Below are positions 35,251 to 47,026 of a stretch of 64,000 bases of DNA, piece by piece. The translations under genes were made by a program, and so were the position numbers. A model generated the notes under the pieces. It was not told the DNA's origin. It did not search any database and saw only the letters and a list, made by a program, of their open reading frames with translations. This DNA comes from Melanocharis versteri (lineage: Eukaryota > Chordata > Aves > Passeriformes > Melanocharitidae): the NCBI GenBank assembly GCA_013397845.1, contig VZTG01007409.1:680918-744917 (forward strand), given 5' to 3'. How positions within the stretch are numbered: the first letter of the stretch is position 1; each line of letters begins with the position of its first letter.

Positions 35251-38200
35251 GTAAGTCTGAGAATGTAGCCAAAAAAGTTCTTTCAGATTTATGTCTGCAG
35301 CTGTACTACGGTACTGTCTGATTCCCATTCAGCTCGGAGCCTTAATGACATCATTATTACGCTGTCTGAACCAGATTTAACTTGGAGCCTGCACTATATT
35401 GTTACTTATCTTCCTTCCTATGTGGGAGATTCAGTATTACTTTGTTTAAAAAATAATAATGAGGAGGCAATGGTGTCGCAGTGTTTCAGATACCAAACTT
35501 TCAAAAACTGGGGAGACCGAATCAGTGTTGGGTACATGCAAGCATGTCTGTTTTAAATTAATTTCTGAGTCTAAACGATTACAGTCAGGTAATGCTTTTC
35601 TTGCACAATTGTCTGAATGAGAAATGTGATGTGCAGCTGCCTTATTTAGGGACTTATAATGCACTGTTTTACTTAGCATTTTTGTCTTTTTCTCTTTACA
35701 AGGCCCTTCTGAATTTCTTGTTATTCCAGGGTTTGCCCCCAAATAAATGTTTGAATGATGGAGCATAGTGATTAAATTCTGGAAGTAGCCCTGCAAAAAT
35801 AATGCGCTTAGGATTTTTGAAAATGGAAAAAAAATCTAGTTAGCTAAGAAGCAGAGATCTAACAGACTAAAGGGTTTTGGTGGGGCTTTTTTGTTGTTGT
35901 TATCCTTCTATTATTAGAAGTTTGATATGTCTTTTTTTTTTATTATTGTTTCTGAGGTTTTTTTATGTTCAAAAGAAGAGAGGATTCTGTAGCCCTATAT
36001 TCGGTACATGCTATTATCTACCAGAATAGACCAAGGACAGAAAAGAACATATTTTAGATTTAAATAAGTGCTGTCTGTGACAATCGAAAAAGATTGATTC
36101 TGGTTGTTTTCTCCATAATGCTTTGATATAGTGTTTTACTGCCTTTTCTAATCTCAGTTAATAAATATAAGTAAAATTCAAAGCAATTAATTTGCTCAGA
36201 GTATGTACATCACCTAAATGGGACAGTCAGACTGAAAAAACAATGATAATGCCTTCCCTCCCTCTTGGTAACCTTGAAATGCAGGATTACATTTACAGCC
36301 TGGAACAAAAAGCCTGTAGAAATACTACTGTTCTTCTGTTCCTGTAGGTCTGCAGACCTACCAAATGGCAGTGTGTTTAAAGAAATAAATGCAGAGGAAC
36401 TTTTGTTAAAACTGATACCTGAAAGTCATTCATGCTACTGACATATGCATTCTCTGGCAATTAGAAAACAATATTCCTGTGTTTTTTTAAGATTCAGGGA
36501 TGTGGGTTCTTTAAATTTTTGTCTAAGTGAAAGATTTTGCCCTCAATGCAATTCTTTGCTGTCTGCTTCAAGATTTCATATTTTATTTAGAAAATGGCTA
36601 TTGAAGATTATTTGACACTCTTAAAAACTATACTCCATTGCTCTGGGCCTGGTTTTAGCTTTCATTTTGAAAATGTTAAAGCAATATATGATATAAAGAG
36701 CATAAATTTTATTCTTGAATCAGATAAAAGAAAAAAAGGATTTTTCCCCTTTTTAAGATTTTTTTTAAAAGATACTGAAAGTAAAGCTTTTTAATTTTAT
36801 CTCTTTCTGACGAACTGAAAATATCTCAGCCTGTTTTGATATTTCTCTCCCATACTAGCCTTAAAAAACAATATTCTGTAGATGCAAGAAATTGATCAAG
36901 TTACAGAACAGCTTCCAGAGTTATCAAGAGAGAGAACTTCAGCAGTATATTTTTAGGTGCCATCTCTCCCTTTAGCACTTGGATATTTTCTGATGCTCAA
37001 GCAAAATAGTTTGGAAGATCAAATTTATTATCTAATAAGAAATATACAGCTACCAGAAAAGGCAGGAGTAAATGAATAGTTTGTCACCTGTATGGTATGA
37101 ATCTTGAAAACAAACCTATTTCTTTAAACTATATTATCATAAGAAAATACACTGTTTTGTTTTATTAATGTTGCAATATATTTCTAATACAAAATTCATG
37201 CTGATTTTGTTGTGTCAAAGAGTTCACGTTTGCATAAAGTACTGCAAAAGCACTTACTGAACTAAAATTACACAGTTTAATGGGAAATGTTTAAATCAAA
37301 GAATCAGTAAGAGTGTAACCTTTTGCACTTGTGGGGGATACTAAATTACACTAATTAAAATAGTTCATATGTGTAAGGGTTTTCACTTGGTCTGTGAACC
37401 TTTGGTAATGCAGGCAGAAACAGAAATGCTGACTTTTAGTGTGTGTTTACCCTATCCAATTTTTTTTTGTTATTATATTTTTTTTTTATTTCTGGTAGGG
37501 AGTGGATTTAGACTAAGGGTAGGAAAGTATGTCACTGGGGAAGGGTTATGGGAGGATTACAAGGTCAGGGTCTAAACAAGCTCCAAGAAAATTGGGATGA
37601 GAAACAAGCGGCTTGTTTGCTAGAATCCAAATTTCTTTTTCTTTCTTATTATTATTCAGAGGGATAGTTCAGAAATAAAGGCAACGTCTCCAAAATAAGT
37701 CATGAGGGAATCCAAGAAGTTCGAGCTCCTCAAATTACGCATGCTGATTATATGTCACTTCGATCCCATTAACTCCTAAGACACGAGGGACTGACTGTTG
37801 CAATCAATAATTTAGCTCAGACTGACTTTGGAACGAGCAGGATCAGGCCCAGGATGATGGTGAAGGTGACCATTTAGTGCATACAACTGCTTGAGCTGAA
37901 GCTAGCAAGCAGTGAGAGGGTGTCGACCGTGTGGATTGTTTGTGTGCTCTCCTGATCTCTGGAAGCGCCGTGTTTGCCTGGTGGGCATCTCCTGGCCGGC
38001 AGGGCATTGGCATTTCCCAGCTGTGTCAAACTGAGTGCAGTGGGTTTTCTGTCTTTCTAAACACTAATCAAAAAGTAATGCTTAGAGACCTCTGTTATCT
38101 AATTACTGGCCAAATTAGCAAATCATCATTTAAATGAATTACATTTGGAATGTTTAAAAACTGTGTTTAACCCTCTTACTTCTTAAGACATGTGAAAAAA

Positions 38201-41200
38201 ATATAAGCAATGCTTTTAAGGATTTTTAATTCAAACTTGGGAGGGAATCTCCACTGACATAAAGTGAAAACACTAGAAATTAAAATAGCTGTGACTTGCC
38301 AAACTGCTGACTGATAACAATATTTTCATTTTACTTTTGGAAATTCAGGAAAAGTTACAATTACATTTTCCATTGCAAAGAAGAAAAATTTCTTTACAGG
38401 CAAATAGAATCTGAAGACTGCCTTCCAATAAGTGTTTTGCCAGAAAATTGTGGTGAACAGTATTTAAATGTTGACTTTTATTAAAAAAAAAAAAAAGATT
38501 TTCAGACAAATTGACAGCAAGATGATTTTAGACAGGCTCAATTAAATTATTCCTTCTGCATACAGTATCCTGGTTTAGTTCAAATCAGAATTTTCAAGAA
38601 CATTAAATTTTACTACTGCAAAGCATTATATCTTTGCAGAGTGACAAGGTTTTAGTACAAGGATTTATTTTAAAGTGCCTGATGGCATTGTGGTGTTTTG
38701 TCCACACTTCTGCTGCTGCTACTACTTAGATTCAGCGCATGTCACGTCTGGTAGCACAGAAACAGTTTGCATTACTTTCAGAAGAAATAATCTTGTGAGG
38801 AGGTCAGCTTTGTTCTGAATGGGTTAATCAGAACTACCTGCTTTAGATTGATTTAAATCAGTAATGGATCTGCTCATAAAGCTGCTGTTACTAGATATTA
38901 CACTGCTATCTTAGTCCTTTGATAGCCTTGATAAGAAGTGCTTACCACAGAGGATGCTCCTAAAGGACAGATATTGTTTCCTGTACCTCAGGGAGTAAAA
39001 CGCCATACTGCTGGATCAGGAACTTTTACTAACAGCAAGTAAATTCAGACCTTATCAAGTTACAGCACAAACTGCACTCATGTTTTATTACTCTCATTAG
39101 AGATTTAAGGACTAATTCCAGTTGTTAGCACTTAGCAGTTTAATGTTTTCCATAGATAAGAATTAAGATTCTTCTGGGGGATTTTTTTTTTGTTTGCTAA
39201 AGCTTGCAAAATGTAATGCAGTAATGCACTTATTTTGAGGTAATACAGCTGGATTTCCTAATGTTTTTAGGGACAGGGTTTAAAATATTTAAATCCAATA
39301 ACTGAATTTTTCAACTCCAAAATACATTCCTTTTCAATCAAATAGGAGTGTAGAGACCTAAAAAAAGGCAGATTTTGCTTTGAATAAAAAACCATGGTAC
39401 TAATATTTTTAGTACTTCAGCTTTTCTATGTGTTACTAATGCTGATGCAGATCAACAAAGTTAAGAATTTCAGCATACAGAAAATTATTAATTCAACCAA
39501 CTTATTACAATCCGTTCTTCACAAGCAATGAAGTTGCATTTTTGAGTCAGTAAAGGAGGAAATAAGGGTTAACTAGGTTCCTACTGAAATGACATGTTCA
39601 AAGAGATAGTAAATCTTAAATTTTCCATCCATTAATTTCTCAAGAGATTCATGAAGACATGAAATTGAATTATGTGAAACAAATAGTGATATATTTGCAT
39701 TAGCTCCATGAAGGTAATGATGTCAGAGGAATGAATCTGTGTTTTTGCCTGTTAAGGTGACTTGAAACTGGAGCTGGAGCTTTATTACCTCAACTTTCTA
39801 AGTTTAATTTGGTTTTAGAAAATAAGATTTGGGATCTTGCAGAGGTTTTTCAGAGCTGTGCATCGCCACTAGTCCCAGCCATAGTAATGGCAAACAGTTT
39901 TTGGTCACAAAACTCTGATGCATCTGGTCAGTTTTTGGAAATTAAGCATTGGCTCTCCCATGGCTTGTCGGTCTCCACGTCTCACAGTCATTCTTTCAGA
40001 TCACAGATATTGCAAGTACTGCAGGCAAAGTTAGAATAACCTTGTATCTTAGGAAGTTCTGTTTGAGTAATTAAGTCTACTTATCTAAATAATTAATATA
40101 ATTTACTATAAACCTCCTGGATCCAACAATCATAATTTACAGTCCTCACATGTTATGAAATTTTGTTATGTATTCTTAACATTTGTTGCATTCTGTCTGG
40201 GCATGTTTCTGTTCCATTCCTCTTTAAATTTTCTCTCTAACTCATTGGACACATCCTATCTGAAATGTTTTCCTTGGCTGGTATTACCTCATAAAGGCAG
40301 GCCCTGTAAGAGCATCACAGCTAATCAATAATAACTGTTGTTAGTAATTGATTAACTATGACATTGCATTTGGAAGACGTTTTTCATGGAGTAGAAATAC
40401 CAGGAATAATAGGATAAATCCCATTGACTCAGAGGCATGTTTCTAGAAAAGATTCTAAGCGGGTGTATTTCAGTATTGCTTTCAGCTGGGCTATACAAAA
40501 GCTAAATTCTTGAATAGTTTACTTTCCGTAACAAAGTAAAGCTTGCTATTGGTACACTTCACTACCATGCAAAATTGTTTTCCTCTGGCAGTTTCCTTTT
40601 GAAGTTTAAGGTCGTACTTCTTGCAGTCATGTTATTGGGTGTAATCCTTCCCCATATAAAAAATAAATTTATTATGAGGATTTCCCACTAGATATCTTGG
40701 AAAACTTACATATAGCTGTTCTGTGTCCAAAATGCTGTTCAGTAGATTTTCCAAAGCACCCAGGTAACAGCTGGCGCAGGCCATGTGCCAGCCTTGACAG
40801 CCCATATGCTCTCTTTAGTGCTGTAATTATCTCAACACAAAACTCTGATAACCCAGTCTACAGGGTCCAGTTTCACTAGGTTAAATTGACTCAGTGGCTT
40901 TGTTAGTAAGTTCCTTTGGCACAGTAAGAACTTCATCAAGACTTTAAGTATTGTGGCAGGCTTGGAAAACCAATATGACTGCTAGTTTCAAGACAGGTGT
41001 CTTATTAACCCTAGGAGATTGTAGGTTTCGGTTCATTATAGCGGCACCCAGCAGCACTGCTACAGTTAAAGGTCTGTTGTCATTTCCATTATATGTCCTC
41101 CTTTTCCAGAAGACTTTCTGATTCCTTTGGTTTAACCTGCTCTGGGCTATACTTTGGTATGTGACTCCTCAGCCTAAGGGCATTTTTCTTTTTCAACAAA

Positions 41201-44029
41201 ATTTGATCAAATTTGCTTTATTTGTGGGGTTATTTTTTTGGTTGTTTGATTGTTTTGTTTTTAATTAGGATAAGAGGAAAAAATAACACTTTGCTTAGTT
41301 TTTATACTGTTTCAAACTTGAGAAGATTATGAATATTTCTCTTTCTAAAATAAACACTTTGAGTATCATGATTTTGTGCAAATTTCTTGGGCCAAAAAAG
41401 ACCATAAATAAAATAAATTAGGTTCTACTGTATTCCAAATTGTAAGGAAGAAAATTGTGTGAAGGTCAACCCAACAACTGTTTTTCTCTTCAATTATTCT
41501 GCATGGAGCAGAGGAGAATATGTTCAGCTGCATGAAGTTATCCAAAATTCCTTCCAATAATTTGGCAATGCCTAAGCCAAAGTGCCTGAAGATACAGTAA
41601 CAGACCTATGATTTACATCTGACTTGTGTGCTACCGGTACAGGTCCAGGTCCTTGTGGACGGGTACTGATGTCACCGCTGGATCTTGGATAGTCCCCTTG
41701 TAGTGGCTGATACGTGTGGGTCTCATCCAGAGCCAAAAGAAGTCAATGAAATCTTTGCATTAGGCTTTTGGTTTGGCGTTTAGTGCAAGTGATTAACTAG
41801 GTGTGGTCCCTGTGATTCAAACAGGTGAGGGGTGAGCATGAAGAAAATGAAACTATTGCCTGCATAGTGCAAAGCCAGGTCAAAAGCTACTTGCCTTATA
41901 TATTCAGAGCCCTTATTGATTCTCCTAGGGTGAAGAATCTTCTTCTTTACGCGGGTGAGGTAAATTACAGCTCCCGGCTTGGCAGATGATAGCTGTTTGC
42001 AGTCCTCTGCTTAGCAAGCTGACCTTTTTCACAAGTGCAGGAATACAGAACAACTTTTAAAGCTCTGTGAATTGTTTGCTACCAGTTGCTGAGAGGAGGC
42101 TGTTGAAGTTAGGAAGCGAGAAGACTCCAGCTTCACTGCTGGAAAAGAAATACAAGGACTCTCGTTATCGAGCTGTCTTCCACAGGTAGTCAGGCAACTA
42201 AAGTCATCATTTATATGTTGTCAGGAGAACTTACCAAATTTATTGACTTGCACATTATTCTCTGCAAATAAGTTCTAGCTGCTCTCTTCATATTATAATT
42301 AAAACGGCAAAGACTTTAATCATTTATGAAATTTTAAACTACATACTGAATATAAATGTATCATTCAATGTGATAGAATGAATTAAATTCATCATTGTCA
42401 AATAAATGTATGAAAGATGAAATATCTCTTATTCCACATCATTATCCAATGAAAAGGTCTGTTTTCCAAGGCCGTAGTATAGCATATGGTTTGTATCATC
42501 TTCAGTGCATTTCCAGCAAATGAGACTTTCAAAATACCTTTAGAAAGTATATTTTTCAAGGATTGTGTTTTTAATAACAGCTGGGTTAGGCCAAAGCCTT
42601 ATATTAAAATCTGACCATAAAAGGAAGCATTTGTTCTTTATTAGTACTGAGAGCAGTGACAACCATCAAGTGGTTTCGGTAGAGCCTTTCTTTCATTACC
42701 TAATGGAGAGGTTTCTGTCAGTCCTATGTCTTTTATGTGAAAAAAGAGATGGTCTGTTCTTTGCCTTTTGCTCTGCTGTCCGCTGAATCTATGTCCTACT
42801 GCAGAAACTTTGCAGCTGTTGCAAGTAGAGGACGGGTTTGGCTTGAGGGGAAGCTCCAGCATCAGTGATGGAAAAGAGGACCCAGCACGGCAGCTCCACG
42901 GTGCTGTGACACTGGGAAAAACATCTGTCCCTAAGGGAAATTTCCGCTGCTTTCTGTTGATTTTATGTGGTCATAAGATCTGGAAGTGAGTTTAGAAATC
43001 ATTCCATGAGGTCATGCTCTTGTCAGAAAGAATCAATCTGAGGAATAAAATATGGCAAAATATCTCATTTGCCTCATGGAGCTGTCCCTGAAAAAATCCT
43101 CATCCAGCTTCTATTTGCCCTTCCACATTTTCACAAAAACAGCTGAAGACCAAGCACAAGAAAACTCTTTCTAAAGACCTGACTGATACCTACTCTTTCT
43201 GAAACTGTCATTCTTACTTGGAACTTTCCCTTTCTTGACATGTTAAATTCATAATTTTTCTTGGAATCAGTTTATTGCTCTGCATCTGACTCCCATAAAC
43301 TCCTGTGAGCGCCTCCTGTCTTCTCTGTTTTCCCAGTGACTTCTGCAAATCATCTTGTCATTACAGACAATCAAATGGTGAGGTTCAGTCTTGCAAACTG
43401 AAGCAGCAGTTCTGGAATCTTGGTTTCCAAAAGCATATAAAGTACCAATATCGGAGAGCCCCTCCCTACGCCAGCATCCTTCAATGGATGGGCAGTTATC
43501 TTGGGGAGATGGACTGTGACAGAGCCATTTTTTTCAATTACTTACAGATTTAAACTTATGCATGTTGGGCACCCACCTTTATAGAGGAGCTCAAGATGTA
43601 GAGATCATTGAACAATCATCAGATGGCATATTTTGGACTCCTGCTTGAAACCCTCAGTTGTCCAAATGATTCTGCAGAGGGGGCTGGATCCAGTCTCAGT
43701 TCATTACAGATGTAGATTGTATTCAAATCAGTTACCTACAATTTATTCTGAGTTGACAAATACTTAAATTAATGAAGCAATCACTGTCTTGAATAACGCC
43801 AACAATATATTCTGAATTCATGGTTAATATGCCAGTAGAAAGAAACTAAGAAAATAGAATGTATTTAATGTTTCTCATTTGTGTTTGAGGCATCGCCCTC
43901 CTTTTTCACAAGTAGCATAAATTAGATGCTTTTCACTGTATGTATTATTTGTATAGTATTTGGCCATATATCAGGATGAAATACAGTTCTCTAATTAGCT
44001 CCTTCCAAGTACTCACAGTCACCCCAGGC
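35251..44029. other. Long unique stretch, no confirmed gene
   Basis: About 8.8 kb without a recognised transposable element. A block at 35281-35800 has high-complexity sequence and a 116-codon minus-strand open run (35446-35796). Bases 37720-38080 carry several CpG sites and an ATCAATAATTTAG segment (37803-37815). Poly(A) runs occur near 38482. A weak exon candidate at 42086-42185 is described in the findings. No product can be assigned to any of these. Confidence 0.45.
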
Positions 44030-44200
44030 TGGTGATCACCGATATGAAAGCAAATGTGGCCCTGGCGATTGTTTGTACACGCAATTGTACAGCCATGGTA
44101 AAAATCTCTCTAAAGCTTTCTTGTGGCTCACAACCACAGTGTGAGCAGTAATTGTCAAAGACAATTCACAAGGATCAGGCAGTTTGCTTGTTTTGGTGAA
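44030..44200. promoter_or_regulatory. Candidate regulatory element with nested palindromes
   Basis: Two inverted repeats lie close together. TGTGG and CCACA arms separated by seven bases (44122-44138) contain AACCACA, the RUNX site. AATTGTC-AAA-GACAATT (44150-44166) is a perfect seven-base palindrome with a three-base spacer. GCGATTGTTTGTACACGCAA (44064-44083) adds a forkhead-like TTGTTTGTAC word. Clusters like this are typical of conserved enhancers, but conservation was not measured and the binding factors are inferred from motif shape only. Confidence 0.3.
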
Positions 44201-45292
44201 GCACACCTCATGAAAAAAGGCATTTGAGGTCTAATCCTATCTTTCTAATAGCTTTATGGTGGGGTTCCCTCATATTGAAAGATTTTATTGGCTTGGAGAT
44301 GTAATTTTCATGAAGCCTCAAAATAAAGAAAAGAGTAGAAGTGAAGTACATTTTCTAAACCCTTTCAATTCTTTTTCTCTTGCTTCCTAGTATTGTTTCA
44401 GAGACTAGAGGGTGATGGTGTATTCCTTAGTGTGCTGTTTAAAGTCGGGAGCGGCAATATTTAGCACATGCTTGGGCAGCCGTGTTTGAAATCCACGCTT
44501 CCTCTCTCTGGTGTTCTGATGTGCCTTTAGGGGATGCTTGCCTGTTTGTAGTTTGTTTTCTTTTGTTTAAGGTTTCAGCTACTGCATTGACTAATGATTA
44601 TATAGCAGTAAACTCTCGTCCCTGCTAAATTCAGAGGTAATGCCTCAAAAGCATTTTTCCCCTGTGTGACATAAAACAATAAAAGAACTAGACAATCCCC
44701 TTTTGAGAAAGAATAATCCTTTGTTTAAGGGGAAAAAAAAAAAAAAAGAAACAAGCATCTTCTTGATGCCAGAGGGTGTAGAATTCAAATCAAAGATTAA
44801 ACTAATTGTTAAAAATAAAACAAGTGTCTCAGACTATAATCCTCTTTAGGCAGAGCTAACATTTTTTGCATTAACTAATCTCCAATATTAATCACCTATG
44901 ATATTTCAGTATTACATTACACTTGATTTTAAACTATGCAGTATCTATTTGATACAGAAATAACATGGAACACACTGAATTTGAATTTCATCTTACTTGT
45001 AACTCGAAAGTAAATTTCTGTCTTTCAGTAATATCACCTCAGTAAAGAACTGATGGGACCTTGGAATTCAGAGAAAAAATAAATTCATTGATCAACTCCT
45101 TGCTAATATAATTTACCTGTATATGTTTCATATATTTAATATAATATATTAGAAATATATATTTATAATTTTAGGAGGTTTTTGGAAAAAACCTGAAATA
45201 CTCTTACTGAGGCCCTAATTTCTACCTTCTGGTGACCTATTGTAGAATTTACAGAAAAGTTCTAATTGTTCTGGTTAGACAGCCACTTAAAG
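44201..45292. other. AT-rich unique DNA, no gene seen
   Basis: It contains an A run at about 44732-44746 and TA-rich sequence near 45120-45180. No exon or repeat family was recognised. Confidence 0.5.
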
Positions 45293-45349
45293 TGAAAAAA
45301 GAAAGAAAGAAAGAGAGAAAGAGAGAAAGAGAGAAAAAGAGAGAAAGAG

Positions 45350-45388
<39 letters not shown>

Positions 45389-45396
45389 AAAAGAAA
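45293..45396. repeat. GAAA/GAGA purine microsatellite
   Basis: About 104 uninterrupted purines on the + strand: a GAAAGAGA-type mixed part, then clean GAAA units from about 45351 to 45390. It is capable in principle of triplex formation and is likely polymorphic. The lysine/arginine/glutamate and serine/phenylalanine/leucine open runs over it are translation artefacts. Confidence 0.95.
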
Positions 45397-45790
45397 TTCA
45401 ATGTGCTGTTTAATTATGTACTGACAGGAGGTTTTGAGATTTTCTATAATGTGTAATAAATTCAGCACTGCCAATTGAGTTCAGTTGTTTGCCTAAAATA
45501 TTAGCAGCTAACTATAAATGAAGAGTTAGCTCAATTTGGAAGAAAAGCTTACAGCTAAGAGAGGAAAGCACAACGTGGTTACGCTATGACTTCAGCCACA
45601 GTCTGCAATTGTTGAATACATTCGTAGTGGACATTATTTTCATTAGTAGAAGTTTGACAGCAATAATTATTCATAGCTTCATTTTTATCTAAGTAATACC
45701 AGAGCTTTCAGAGATAAGTTTTATATTTAGTTTTCCGTAGACTTTTTTTTTCCCTCTCTGTTTCTAATTTTTTTTCATTCTGCCTGCATT
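45397..45790. other. AT-rich unique DNA, no gene seen
   Basis: Nothing was recognised apart from short T runs near 45745 and 45770. Confidence 0.5.
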
Positions 45791-45905
45791 TCTGGGCTTG
45801 CAGTCAATTACTAGCATAAAACTGAAGGGGCAATTAGCCCCTGATGCAAATGCTATTGCTGGCATATCTAAATAAATACAGAGTAATTATAGACTAGATA
45901 TCTAG
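45791..45905. promoter_or_regulatory. Candidate homeodomain/POU regulatory element
   Basis: A perfect inverted repeat AGGGGC-AATTA-GCCCCT (45826-45842) has a homeodomain core CAATTAG at its centre. Two bases further on is an exact POU octamer ATGCAAAT (45844-45851). CAATTACTAG upstream (45805-45814) adds another homeodomain-like word. The spacing and exact palindrome suggest a functional element. No expression or conservation data are available here. Confidence 0.3.
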
Positions 45906-46501
45906 GATTGCAGTCTGTCACTTCTTTCTTATTCAGATGGGTTTGTGGAAGTGGCATCACTGCCACTGTGGTAAATGTGAACCCTAATAAAAACTGGACA
46001 GTTTGTGTTTGCAGGCTGGAGCCTAGTCTGCTCTTTTGAAACTGATTATGTCCTTAGTTGACAATGAACACAAATACAATGACTGGGTTGAGTCTCATGA
46101 CAATCTGTGCCATTATATGACCCTAATCCAAGAGACAGACCAGACACCAGCCAAAAAAGGGCACCAAAATCAGATATTCCCGGTTTGGGCATCATGTTTA
46201 GCCTTGTTCACAGTGAAACAAAATGAATGGCTTCAGACACAGGTGCAAAATTACGGCACTGCTGAGGGCAAGTGCTTCAGTGTGTGCTGTGTGTGCAGCC
46301 TAAAACCACAGCTTCCCTGTCTGCTTTCAGCATATAAACCCTGCTCTCAATGGGAGCACCTGTGTCAGGACCAATGAGGAGGAGGGATGCATGTTGCAAA
46401 CACTGTCTGCTCTTTGTTGTTCACTATGAGCATCACCTGGATTGACCCAAACATGCAAGAATGACTGACCATAAAGTTACTTAAGAATTGCCCAGTGTCC
46501 A
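45906..46501. other. Unique DNA with an open run of unknown meaning
   Basis: A 113-codon stop-free run on the + strand (46036-46377) lacks an ATG start at its listed beginning (it opens with TTG) and matches no family. It is not called as a gene. Confidence 0.4.
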
Positions 46502-47026
46502 TTAGCCTAATGTTTTGTGGGGAGACTGAAGTCTATAAAAATGTTCATATTCATAGAAATTAAGCATCAAAGCTGCCACTACATTTTCTCTGCAACGAGT
46601 TTTTAACATTTTGGAAGTTTGCTCTTTTGCAAAACCACATACTCCACAAAGGTATAAAATATAGCACTTAATGGCAATAGTACATTTACTCAAGTGCATT
46701 AGACAGTTCTTCCTTCTCCTTCTCTTCCTGCTTGATTGGCAGCCAGAGATGCTAGATGCAGCACTACAGGAGATATTGTTTACAGCCAAAGCAGCAGGAT
46801 CTGGCACCAGAGAGGACTCCACTGGCATTTGTATTGATGGTGGCTTTGCAGTTGCCTCTGGGTCTTTCATGTGGCTGGGCTGATGAAAGCTATCTGGGCA
46901 GTTATATGCTCTTGGAAACCATTTCTTTTTCCACTGACATTTTAAATGGTTGTGGTGATTAACTGCTTGTATGCAGAGAATTTTAAAACCTTCACCACGG
47001 TAAGTCTCTGCAGAGGTCACTGGCAC
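46502..47026 (-). other. Unexplained 174-codon open stretch, minus strand
   Basis: A 525-base stop-free run on the minus strand overlaps several open runs on the + strand (46671-46883, 46756-46962), so stop codons are scarce on both strands here. The translated product contains a short basic patch (KRRRRK) and several cysteines but no recognisable domain, signal peptide or membrane segment. No splice context marks it as an exon. Low stop density on both strands suits a conserved noncoding block as well as a coding exon. It is recorded as unexplained rather than as a gene. Confidence 0.2.

Noticed and set aside
45232..45474. Lys/Arg/Glu-rich (+) and Ser/Phe/Leu-rich (minus) open runs
   Set aside because: They are translations of the GAAA microsatellite, not genes.
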